64,000 nt of DNA, taken from assembly GCF_020400605.1 (NCBI RefSeq), contig NZ_JAINRD010000004.1:248001-312000 (forward strand), in the 5' to 3' direction. Position numbers and translations under genes: made by a program. This DNA is from Streptomyces aculeolatus. GTDB taxonomy: Bacteria > Actinomycetota > Actinomycetes > Streptomycetales > Streptomycetaceae. Below the pieces are notes generated by a model, which was not told where the DNA came from, ran no database searches, and saw only the letters and a program-made list of their open reading frames with translations. The number at the start of each line of letters is the position of its first letter. Positions within the stretch are counted from its first letter, which is position 1. Positions 47,182-55,085 of the stretch are shown one piece after another.

Positions 47182-48954
47182 ATGCACCGCGAAAGCACGT
47201 CCACCAGGCCCCCCGGCCCCGGCCGGCGCGCCGTCCTCCTGGGCGCCGCCGGGGCCGCGGGCGCGGCCGCCGGGCTCGGACCGGCCCTCGGCCCCGGCCA
47301 GCCGCAGGCGACCGCGCGGTCCGCCGGGCCGCCGGCGCTCGCCTCGCGGGCCGGTGCCCGGGGGCTGGCGCCCGGCGGCCCGCCCGCGCCGTCGTCGGCG
47401 GGCACCACGCTCCGTACGACGGCGACGGCCATGGGCTCCGGCGGCTACCGGCAGCTCGCGGAGGGCGCGGGCTGGCCCCGGGTCGTCCGCGCCGAACTGG
47501 GCGCCCCCGGCGCGCGCCGCCAGGACACGCGGACCGCGCTCGCCGCCTTCGTCCAGCTCACCGACCTGCACATCGTGGACGTCCAGACGCCGCTGCGCTC
47601 CGAGTACTTCCGCGAGCGCGAGGGCGACGGCTGGCGCCCGCAGGAGGCGCTGAGCGTGCCGGGCGCCGTCGCGCTCATCGAGCGCGTCAACTCGCTGACC
47701 GCGGGGCCCGCCACCGGCCTCGCGCTCGGCTGCGCCGTGACCACCGGCGACAACACGGACAACAACAACGGCCTGGAGCTGGAGTGGTACCTCACCGCGA
47801 CGAGCGGCGGGCGGATCGTGCCCAACAGCGGTGACCCGAGGTCGTACGAGGGCGTGCAGAACAGCGGCGTCGACCGCTACTGGCACCCGGAGAGCCGGCT
47901 GCGCGACGCCGACAAGGCACTCGGCTTCCCGCTCGTGGACGGCTTCCTCGAAGCGGCGATCCGGGAGGTCGCCAGCCCCGGGCTGCACCTGCCCTGGTAC
48001 TCCACCGTCGGCAACCACGACCTGCTGCCCGGCGGCTGCTACGCGGCCCGCCAGCCGTACTTCGCCGAGTACGCGGCCGGCGACCGGAAGCTGATGACGC
48101 TGCCGGAGTCCGTCGCCGGGCCGCTGTTCGACTCCCTGCGCGCGGGCACCGACCCGCGGGGCGAGGCGTTCGCCGAGATGCTGCGCACGCAGCGGCACCT
48201 GATGCGTACGGTCACGGCCGACGAGCGGCGCGTGCCGTTCACGTCGCAGGAGTACGTGGCCGCACACCTCCAGGAGCGGTTCACCGGGGCGGGGCCCGTG
48301 GGCCACGGCTACACGGACGCCCACCGCGCCTCCGGCGAGCTGCACTACGACTTCGTGCTCGGCGAGGCCGGCCCCGGCGTCGTCGGCATCAGCCTGGACA
48401 CCACCGACCAGGGCGGCGACTACCGCGGCTCGCTGGGCACGGCGCAACTGCGCTGGCTGGAGCGGAAGCTGACGCAGCACGCGGGCTCGTACGTCGTCGT
48501 CTTCAGCCACCACACCAGCAAGTCGATGAACAACACGACGCCCGACCCCTTCCGGCCGGACGACGAGCGGCACACGGGGGCGGAGCTGCTGGAGGTGCTG
48601 CTCGCCCACCGCAACGTGGTCGCGTGGGTGAACGGGCACAGCCACCGCAACGAGATCACCCCGCACGGGGACACCGCGGGCGGGCTGTGGGAGATCACCA
48701 CGGCCTCGCACGTGGACTTCCCCCAGCTGGCCCGCGTGGTGGAGCTGGCCGACAACGGCGACGGGACGCTGTCGCTGTTCACGACGCTGATCGAGTCGTC
48801 GGCCCCGTACCGCGCGGACGGCGCGGAACTGGACCAGGCGGGCCTGGCGTCGCTCTACCGCGAACTGGCCCTGAACGCCCCGCACTCCCCCCGCCGCCGC
48901 GCCCTGTCGGGCCTGGAGACGGACCGCAACACGGAGTTGCTCCGCACCCGTTGA
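47182..48954 (+). CDS. Tat-exported metallophosphoesterase (TIGR03767-like)
   Basis: A 590-residue protein. The N-terminus carries a twin-arginine signal (GRRAVLLGAAGAAGAAAGL). Calcineurin-like metal motifs follow in order: TDLHIVD, TTGDNTDN, GNHD, FSHHTSKS and NGHSHRN. Streptomycetes have several such secreted phosphoesterases; substrates are probably phosphomonoesters or diesters. The ATG at 47182 has AGGAGC seven bases upstream. It is followed by a strong hairpin and is convergent with the SDR gene. Confidence 0.9.
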   Translation: MHRESTSTRPPGPGRRAVLLGAAGAAGAAAGLGPALGPGQPQATARSAGPPALASRAGARGLAPGGPPAPSSAGTTLRTTATAMGSGGYRQLAEGAGWPRVVRAELGAPGARRQDTRTALAAFVQLTDLHIVDVQTPLRSEYFREREGDGWRPQEALSVPGAVALIERVNSLTAGPATGLALGCAVTTGDNTDNNNGLELEWYLTATSGGRIVPNSGDPRSYEGVQNSGVDRYWHPESRLRDADKALGFPLVDGFLEAAIREVASPGLHLPWYSTVGNHDLLPGGCYAARQPYFAEYAAGDRKLMTLPESVAGPLFDSLRAGTDPRGEAFAEMLRTQRHLMRTVTADERRVPFTSQEYVAAHLQERFTGAGPVGHGYTDAHRASGELHYDFVLGEAGPGVVGISLDTTDQGGDYRGSLGTAQLRWLERKLTQHAGSYVVVFSHHTSKSMNNTTPDPFRPDDERHTGAELLEVLLAHRNVVAWVNGHSHRNEITPHGDTAGGLWEITTASHVDFPQLARVVELADNGDGTLSLFTTLIESSAPYRADGAELDQAGLASLYRELALNAPHSPRRRALSGLETDRNTELLRTR

Positions 48955-48977
48955 CCCCGGCCGCCCGCCCGCCGGGA

Positions 48978-49023
48978 GGCCCGGGGGCCCGGGGGCCGGT
49001 GGATGTGCCCCCGGCCCCGGGCC
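48978..49023. terminator. Long GC hairpin between convergent genes
   Basis: About 17 paired bases with one or two bulges link 48978-48996 (GGCCCGGGGGCC...) with 49007-49023, loop about 10 bases. It sits between the metallophosphoesterase and SDR stop codons. Confidence 0.6.
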
Positions 49024-49060
49024 GCCGTCGCGGCTCCGCGCCGCGCTCCCGGCCGGCCGG

Positions 49061-49843
49061 TCAGCTGGGGAACATGGCCGTGGCGTTGACCCAGGTGCCG
49101 GTGATCGCGCCCGCCCGGTCGGAGGCGAGGAACGCGGCCAGGTCGGCGATCTCCTTCAGGCGCGGGGAGGCCGGGAGCATGCGGAGGTTGTCGAGGGTTT
49201 CGAGGATGCCGCTGAGCGCTTCCGGGGTGGCCATCGCGGGGTTGACCGCGCCGAGCTTCTGCGGGGTGAGGGTCTCCGGGACGCCGGCGGCCCACAGGCC
49301 GGCGGTGCGGACGCCGCGGGGGCCGAGCTCCTGGGCGAGGGAGCGGACGAGGGTGTCGATCGCCGCGTCCGCGGGGCAGGTGCCGCCCATCATCGGGCTG
49401 GTGTGGGACGAGCCGCTGTTGAGCGCCAGGATGACGCCGGAGCCCTGCTCCGCCATGCGCCTGCCCGCGGCGCGGGCGGTGAGGAAGTTGGTCGTCAGGC
49501 CGCGGGTGACGCAGGAGACGTAGTCCGCGGGGGACATGTCGATGAGCGGGGTGCCCTGGACGTCGTCGCGGGTGATCAGGTTGATGCTCACGTCGATGGA
49601 GCCCGCCTCCGCCGCCACCCGGGCCGCGTGCTCCTCCACGGCCTCCTCGTCCAGCGCGTCCACGACGGCGGCGTGGGCGGTGCCGCCGGACTCGGTGATG
49701 TCCCTCGCCACCAGCTCGACGTTCGCCGCGTGCCGGCCGGTGAGGTGGACGCGGGCGCCCTCGCGGGCGAAGGTGCGGGCGACCGCGGAGCCGATGGAGC
49801 CGCCGGCTCCGTAGACGATCGCGTTCTTGTTCTGCAGCAGCAT
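49061..49843 (-). CDS. SDR-fold protein lacking the Tyr-Lys active site
   Basis: A 260-residue short-chain dehydrogenase/reductase-like protein. The cofactor motif VYGAGGSIGSAVA is intact. At the expected Tyr-x-x-x-Lys position the sequence reads TCPADAA (155-161), so Tyr is replaced by Thr155 and Lys by Asp159. The upstream serines (NSGSS) remain. It may bind NAD(P) without classic reductase chemistry, or use another mechanism. The start is ATG at 49843 after a GAGAG sequence. It lies 170 bases downstream of the sigma factor gene on the same strand. Confidence 0.85.
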   Translation of the reverse strand: MLLQNKNAIVYGAGGSIGSAVARTFAREGARVHLTGRHAANVELVARDITESGGTAHAAVVDALDEEAVEEHAARVAAEAGSIDVSINLITRDDVQGTPLIDMSPADYVSCVTRGLTTNFLTARAAGRRMAEQGSGVILALNSGSSHTSPMMGGTCPADAAIDTLVRSLAQELGPRGVRTAGLWAAGVPETLTPQKLGAVNPAMATPEALSGILETLDNLRMLPASPRLKEIADLAAFLASDRAGAITGTWVNATAMFPS

Positions 49844-50013
49844 GGTCTCTCCTGGCTGTCGTCATCGTGCGGTGTCGGCCATTGAGACGCACGCCGGCCG
49901 CGGCAGTCATCGCTCCCCGCCCGGCACCGGCCGGTGTTCCCCCGAATGCACCCCGGTGGTGGCAGGCGGACGCCCACGGCCCGCAGAGCGGCACTCCCTG
50001 CCGGACCCGGTGC

Positions 50014-51444
50014 TCAGAGCGTCATCGGCAGCCCGAACGCCGGCAGCAGGTGCGGCTCGAACGTCGTGATCTCGGCTATCCGCCCGGCTCCGGCGGTGCC
50101 CCCGGTCACCCGCAAAACCTCCAGCGTCTGCGCCCGGTACACCGTCGTCCCCGGACGGCGCACGTAACCGGCGACCGCCGGGCGGCCGTTGGCGCGCGTC
50201 CGCACATGCCGCCAGTCCCCGAAGAAGGCCGGCAGGGCCGGGTCGAGCGACTGGGAGACGAAGTCCACGATCGCCTGCCGCCCGACGAACCAGAACGGGT
50301 TCGGCGGCATCGTCAGCTTCGCGTCCTGGGTGAGCAGAGCCGCCATCGCCGCCATGTCGAGCCGCTCCGCCGCCTCCCGGTACCGCTCGACGGTCTCCAG
50401 CTCCGCGCGCGTCGGCGGCGTGACCGGGGCCCACTCGGCGCGCTCGCCGGCGGGCAGGTGCGCGCGGAGCGCGGGCCGGGCGCGCTGCAGGGCGCTGTTC
50501 ACCGCGGCGGTGCTCAGGTCGAGGAGGCCGGCGGTCTGCGCGGCGGGCAGGCCGACGACGTCGCGGAGGACGAGCGCCGCCCGCTGGCGGGGCGGCAGGT
50601 GCTGGAGTGCGGCGAGGAAGACCAGGTCGACGGTCTCGCGGGCGACGGCCTGGGCCTCCGGGCCGGCGTCGGCCGCGGGCACGTCGGCCAGCAGCTCGTC
50701 GGGGTAGGGCTGGAGCCAGGTGATGCGGGTGGGCGGCTCGGCGTCGCCGTGGGCCATGCCGGGCAGGCGCTCGTAGCGGGCGGGGGTGCGGGAGTGGCGG
50801 CGGAGGTGGTCGAGGCAGGTGTTGGTGGCGATGCGGTACAGCCACGCGCGCAGGGCGGCGCGGCCCTCGTAGGTCTCGCGGCGGCGCCACGCCTTGAGGA
50901 ACGTCTCCTGTACGAGGTCCTCCGACTCGTCGTACGAACCGGTCATCCGGTAGCAGTGGACCTGCAGCTCGCGGCGGTACGCCTCCAGCAGGCCGGCGAA
51001 GTCGGCCTCGTCCGCCTCGTCGGGGGCGACGGGGGCGGCGGGAGGCGGCTCCTCATTCGTCACGGGCCGCGGCGTGACGTTTTCCGCGGGGACGCCCTCC
51101 GCCGTAACGGCCCCCGGCGTGACGTTTTCCCGGGCGCCGTCCTCCGGGGTCCCCACCGCGTCCCGCGCCGTGCGGGCGATGCGCCGCAGCCGCCCCACCG
51201 ACGACGACAGCTCCGTCACCTCCGCGTAGAACGCCTCCGGCGGCTGCGGCGAGAGCCGCCCGGCGCGCTCGGCGACGTCCGAGATCAGCTCGCGCACGGA
51301 GCCGGCCGCCTCGGGGGCGCGGCGTCCGCGGTACGCGCGCTGGCGGCAGGCGGCGGAGCAGTAGACGGTCGTGCGGCCCCGGCGGCCGGCGCGGGGCGGC
51401 AGGGGCCCGCCGCAGGCCGCGCACGTGTCGTCCCGTACGGACAC
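50014..51444 (-). CDS. ECF sigma factor with N-terminal Cys-cluster domain and C-terminal SnoaL-like domain
   Basis: A 476-residue protein. Residues 8-33 hold a CxxC-x17-CxxxC cluster (Cys8, Cys11, Cys29, Cys33; YCSAACRQRAYRGRR), matching a small actinobacterial metal-binding family, followed by helices to about residue 98. A linker with a 15-residue tandem repeat (ENVTP...) follows. Residues 151-220 are sigma region 2 (HCYRMTGSYDESEDLVQETF), about 268-325 region 4, and the end is a SnoaL-like domain, as in SigG/TIGR02960 factors. GTG at 51444 is chosen because GGGAGGG is just upstream; the first Val near region 2 lacks a ribosome site. Confidence 0.85.
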   Translation of the reverse strand: MSVRDDTCAACGGPLPPRAGRRGRTTVYCSAACRQRAYRGRRAPEAAGSVRELISDVAERAGRLSPQPPEAFYAEVTELSSSVGRLRRIARTARDAVGTPEDGARENVTPGAVTAEGVPAENVTPRPVTNEEPPPAAPVAPDEADEADFAGLLEAYRRELQVHCYRMTGSYDESEDLVQETFLKAWRRRETYEGRAALRAWLYRIATNTCLDHLRRHSRTPARYERLPGMAHGDAEPPTRITWLQPYPDELLADVPAADAGPEAQAVARETVDLVFLAALQHLPPRQRAALVLRDVVGLPAAQTAGLLDLSTAAVNSALQRARPALRAHLPAGERAEWAPVTPPTRAELETVERYREAAERLDMAAMAALLTQDAKLTMPPNPFWFVGRQAIVDFVSQSLDPALPAFFGDWRHVRTRANGRPAVAGYVRRPGTTVYRAQTLEVLRVTGGTAGAGRIAEITTFEPHLLPAFGLPMTL

Positions 51445-51580
51445 GGTCCCTCCCCGGGTCGGCGCCGGCGTCGGCGTCACGCGGTGCGCGTGTGACGCAA
51501 TTCTGCCAGCGGCCGCCGACACCGGACCTGACGTCGGATTCCCGCCAGCATCCGCGGCCCGCGGCGCACAGCCTTGGGGC

Positions 51581-52108
51581 ATGACGACGACACCGGAAGC
51601 CCTCGCCGCCCACCCCGCCGCCCCCATCCCCCCGGCCGTCCTGGCCCGGCTCCGCGAAGCCGACGACGCCGGCCGGCCCGCGCGGCCGGTCACCGACGGC
51701 GAGGGCGGGGCCCCGCTGCGTTGCTGCCTGCGGCGCAGCCGGGCCGGGGAGCGGATCGCCCTCGTGTCGTACGCGCCGCTGCGGCGGTGGGCCGCCGGGG
51801 CCGGGGTGGATCCCGGGGCGTACGACGAGCAGGGGCCGGTCTTCGTGCACGCCGGGCCCTGCGGCGGCCCCGGGCCCGGCGGCGGGTACCCGTTCACCGA
51901 GACCGCCGGCCTGCGGGCGTTCCGGCGCTACGACGCCGAGGGCCGGATCAGCGGCGGCGCCGCGGTGCGGCTGCCGGCGGACCCGGCCCAGGCCCAGGCC
52001 GCGGTGGGGCAGGCGCTCGCGGAGGCGTTCGCGGACCCCGGGGTGGCGCTGGTGCACGTGCGGGCCGTGGAGTACGGCTGCTTCCTGTACGAGGTACGGC
52101 GCCCCTGA
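51581..52108 (+). CDS. DUF1203 domain protein
   Basis: A 175-residue soluble protein. The block GAPLRCCLRRSRAGERIALVSY and the following GPVFVHAGPC match DUF1203, a small bacterial family of unknown function. Three cysteines are conserved (CC and the Cys of AGPC). The ATG at 51581 has only a weak GGGG site. It diverges from the sigma factor gene across 136 bases, which may hint at a regulatory link. Confidence 0.82.
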   Translation: MTTTPEALAAHPAAPIPPAVLARLREADDAGRPARPVTDGEGGAPLRCCLRRSRAGERIALVSYAPLRRWAAGAGVDPGAYDEQGPVFVHAGPCGGPGPGGGYPFTETAGLRAFRRYDAEGRISGGAAVRLPADPAQAQAAVGQALAEAFADPGVALVHVRAVEYGCFLYEVRRP

Positions 52109-52199
52109 GCCGTCCGCGCGCGAGCGGCGCGCCGCGGGGCTAGCGTGAGAAGTGCACAAATCCACGCAATAACCCCCAGCCCAGAGGAGGCGACCGATC

Positions 52200-52997
52200 A
52201 TGACCGTACGACCCGAAGGCGCACCCACGTGGGCGGACGCGACCTTCCCCGACCTCGAGGCCGCGAAGAGCTTCTACGCCGACGTCTTCGGCTGGACCTT
52301 CGAGGACGGCGGCGAGGCCTCCGGGCACTACACCCAGGCCAAGGCGGACAGCGGCGTGGCCGCCGGGCTCGCGCCGCCGATGCCGGGTGCGGAGAAGGCC
52401 CCGGCCGGCTGGACGCTGTACTTCGCCACCCCCGACGCCGAGGCCACCGCCGGGCACGTCGGCGAGCACGGCGGGCGGGTCGTCACGGGCCCGATGGAGG
52501 TCGGCCCGTACGGCACGATGGCCATCGCCGAGGACCCGGACGGGATCCGGTTCGGGCTGTGGGAGCCGGGCAGCCACGAGGGCTTCGCCGCGATCGGCGA
52601 GCCCGGCACGTTCTGCTGGGCCGAGGTCGACACCAACAACCCCGAGCACGCCGACGCCTTCTTCCCCGAGGTCTTCGGCTACCGGGTGCGCAAGATGCAG
52701 GACGACAACATGGACTACGCCGTGTGGAGCGCCGGCGACGGCGACCCGCTCATCGGCCGGGCGGAGATGAGCAGCGACGTCTTCCCCGCCGGGACGCCTC
52801 CGCACGTGGGCGTCTGCTTCGCCGTGGACGACTGCGACCGGGCCGTGGAGACGACGCGGCGGCGCGGCGGCAGCGTGACGTTCGGGCCGCAGGACTCGCC
52901 GTTCGGGCGGATGGCGACCCTGGAGGACCCGCAGGGCGCGTCGTTCACCGTGATCGACGTCAACCGCACGGTCGGCGACATGCCGGACTTCGCCTGA
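52200..52997 (+). CDS. Double VOC-domain (glyoxalase-like) protein
   Basis: A 265-residue protein made of two VOC domains in tandem (about 8-120 and 135-255). Each begins with an AxFPDLEAAKSFYADVFGW-like beta-alpha unit and ends with a DPxGxxFGLWE or DPQGASFTVID strand. Relatives include glyoxalases, dioxygenases and antibiotic-binding proteins; the enzyme type is not clear. GAGGAGG lies nine bases before the ATG. A TAGCGT hexamer near 52141 may be its -10 box. Confidence 0.9.
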   Translation: MTVRPEGAPTWADATFPDLEAAKSFYADVFGWTFEDGGEASGHYTQAKADSGVAAGLAPPMPGAEKAPAGWTLYFATPDAEATAGHVGEHGGRVVTGPMEVGPYGTMAIAEDPDGIRFGLWEPGSHEGFAAIGEPGTFCWAEVDTNNPEHADAFFPEVFGYRVRKMQDDNMDYAVWSAGDGDPLIGRAEMSSDVFPAGTPPHVGVCFAVDDCDRAVETTRRRGGSVTFGPQDSPFGRMATLEDPQGASFTVIDVNRTVGDMPDFA

Positions 52998-53053
52998 GGC
53001 GGGCGGCGGAGACCGGGGCCCGGGTGCCGAGGCGCCCGGACCCGGCCCGCCGG

Positions 53054-53101
53054 GCTCCGTACCCCCGGCGCGCGCAAAAGCGCCCGCTCCGGGTACGGAG
53101 C
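53054..53101. terminator. Hairpin between convergent VOC and small membrane protein genes
   Basis: GCTCCGTACCC (53054-53064) pairs perfectly with GGGTACGGAGC (53091-53101). The 26-base inner segment can fold further. It lies between convergent stop codons. Confidence 0.65.
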
Positions 53102-53136
53102 AGGCGCCTGCGCGCGGCGCGGCGGACGCGCCGGCG

Positions 53137-53361
53137 TCAGCTCTTCTTCTTCTCCGCGGCGACCACCAGTCCGGCGATCACCGCGAAGGCGACCAGCGGG
53201 GTGAGCACGAAGAGACCGAGGGTCTCCGCGACGCTCAGCCCGGGGCCCGGGTCGTCGCCGTCGTCGCGGTTGAGCGCGGAGGCGGCGGGGGACGACATCA
53301 GCATGATCAGCGCCGTCCCGGCGGCGAGTGCACCGGCGCGCAGGGTCTTCTTCCTGTCCAC
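53137..53361 (-). CDS. Small exported or membrane protein, possibly leaderless
   Basis: A 74-residue protein. The N-terminus is a signal peptide or anchor (RKKTLRAGALAAGTALIMLMSSPAASA), then NRDDGDDPGPGLSVAETLG, then one membrane helix (LFVLTPLVAFAVIAGLVVAA) and a Lys tail. This is a conserved small streptomycete protein of unknown function, as far as I can tell. GTG at 53361 is taken as start. There is no ribosome site, but TACGGT (53373-53368) lies six bases upstream, consistent with a leaderless message. Confidence 0.75.
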   Translation of the reverse strand: MDRKKTLRAGALAAGTALIMLMSSPAASALNRDDGDDPGPGLSVAETLGLFVLTPLVAFAVIAGLVVAAEKKKS

Positions 53362-53408
53362 GTGCAAACCGTAGCGAACACCGCCGCGGACCGCGCGCCC
53401 GGGGTCGC

Positions 53409-55085
53409 CTAACGTGCGGCGTCCGCCACGGGCGGCTCCCCGGCCGTGCTCAGATGCGCCGTCACCGCCAGCAGCCGCGGCGTGCCGCGCGCCTCGTCCA
53501 CCCGTACCCGCAGCTTGTCCGCCGTCACCGGCTCGGCCAGCGGCAGGATGCGGTACGCGCCGATCGTGGTGCCGTCCGCTACCTGCGTCCACTCCCCCGT
53601 CGCCGGGTCCCGCGCCTCCACCGCGAAGCGCTCGACGCGCTGGCCGTGCCGGATGTCCTCCGCCACCCGGACCCGGTCGAACGCCTGCGGTCCGCGCCGG
53701 TCCAGCACGTCCCCGCCGTAGACCGCGCGCACCCGGTCCCCGAAGGCCCGCAGCTCGCGTACGTCCTCGGGGGCGATCCGGCCGTCGCGCGCGGGCGGCA
53801 CGTTGAGCAGCAGCGGGGCGTTGCGGCCCACGCTCTGCTCGTACAGCGCGAACAGCTCGTCGGCGGTCTTCGGCCGCTCGCCGGGGTGGTGGAACCAGCC
53901 GGGGCGGTTGGAGACGTCCGCCTCCGCCGGGTACCACTGGAGGTACCGCACGCCGTCGGCGAGGAGCCTGGCGCGCGAGCCGATGTCGGGGTCGGTGGAG
54001 TCGTTGGGCAGCGCGCCGTGGGTGGACCAGGGGTCGACGGTGTGCGGGGTGACACTCCACTCCGTCTCGCGGGCGGTGCCGCGCTCGTTGCCGACCCAGC
54101 GGACGCCCTGCGGGCCCTGGAAGACGACGGTGTCCGGGGAGAGCGCGTGGATCAGCTCGTACCACTGCCGGAAGTCGTACTCCTGCGTGATGCCCGCGTC
54201 CCGCCACGGGTTGGCGCCGTCGAGCCACAGCTCGTCGATGGGGCCGTACTCGGTGAACAGCTCGTAGACCTGGTTCAGGTAGAACGCGTCGTAGTCGTTC
54301 GCGCGCACCGTGAACGTGGGCAGCCGCCCGGCCGCGACGTCGTCGGCGCGGTCGTCGCCGTCGGTGAGGGTGGGGATGGTGTGGGTGCGCACGGGGCTGC
54401 CGTTGCCGTAGCGGCCGTGGCCCGAGGGCGGGCCGCCGTCCGCGAGCGCGGTGCGCTCGACGCCGGTCAGCGGCTCGCCCGCCTCCTGCTTCTCCCGCAG
54501 CCGCTCCAGCCAGCCGGCGTGCCAGGCGTGCGGCAGTTCGGCGCCGTCGGACGGGGAGAGGTAGACGCCGACGCCGAGGCCCGCCTTGCGGGCTTCCCTG
54601 ACATACGTGCCGAGGAGGTCGCGGCTGTGCGGGCTCGCGGCCACGGAGTGGTCGGAGTAGCGCGTCGGGTAGAGGTTGAAGCCGTCGTGGTGCTTGGCGG
54701 TGAGCATGGCCATCTCGGCGCCCATCGCCCGGTACGTGCGCATCCACTGCGCGACGTCGACGCGCCCCGGGTCGAAGAGCGCCGGGTCCTCCGCGCCCGA
54801 ACCCCACTCGCGGTCGGTGAGGGTGTTCATGCCGAAGTGGGTGAAGGCGGTCACCTCGCGGCCCTGCCAGGCGAGTTGGCCGCGGGTCGGCACGATGTGG
54901 GCGGCCTTGGCGAGGATGCGCTCGGGGGTGTCGCAGTCCTCGACCGTCATCTGGGAGGCGGGCTCGATCGGCCGGGTGCACTCGTCGGCCGCGGCGGCCT
55001 GCTCGCGGGTCGCCGGCAGCAGCGCGGTCGCCGTGAGGGCGACGGCCGCGGCTCCGGTGCCGACGGACCGGGCGGCTCTATGCAC
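53409..55085 (-). CDS. Secreted alpha-L-fucosidase (GH29)
   Basis: A 558-residue exported glycosidase. A signal peptide (VGTGAAAVALTATALLPATREQAAA) ends near residue 34. GH29 features follow: FTHFGMNTLTDREWGSG, TAKHHDGFNLYPT, and the nucleophile Asp in DELWLDGANPW. A C-terminal beta domain completes it. It releases terminal fucose from glycans. GTG at 55085 overlaps the malQ stop by eight bases and has GGAG upstream, so the two are translationally coupled, although malQ is cytoplasmic and this is secreted. Confidence 0.9.
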   Translation of the reverse strand: MHRAARSVGTGAAAVALTATALLPATREQAAAADECTRPIEPASQMTVEDCDTPERILAKAAHIVPTRGQLAWQGREVTAFTHFGMNTLTDREWGSGAEDPALFDPGRVDVAQWMRTYRAMGAEMAMLTAKHHDGFNLYPTRYSDHSVAASPHSRDLLGTYVREARKAGLGVGVYLSPSDGAELPHAWHAGWLERLREKQEAGEPLTGVERTALADGGPPSGHGRYGNGSPVRTHTIPTLTDGDDRADDVAAGRLPTFTVRANDYDAFYLNQVYELFTEYGPIDELWLDGANPWRDAGITQEYDFRQWYELIHALSPDTVVFQGPQGVRWVGNERGTARETEWSVTPHTVDPWSTHGALPNDSTDPDIGSRARLLADGVRYLQWYPAEADVSNRPGWFHHPGERPKTADELFALYEQSVGRNAPLLLNVPPARDGRIAPEDVRELRAFGDRVRAVYGGDVLDRRGPQAFDRVRVAEDIRHGQRVERFAVEARDPATGEWTQVADGTTIGAYRILPLAEPVTADKLRVRVDEARGTPRLLAVTAHLSTAGEPPVADAAR

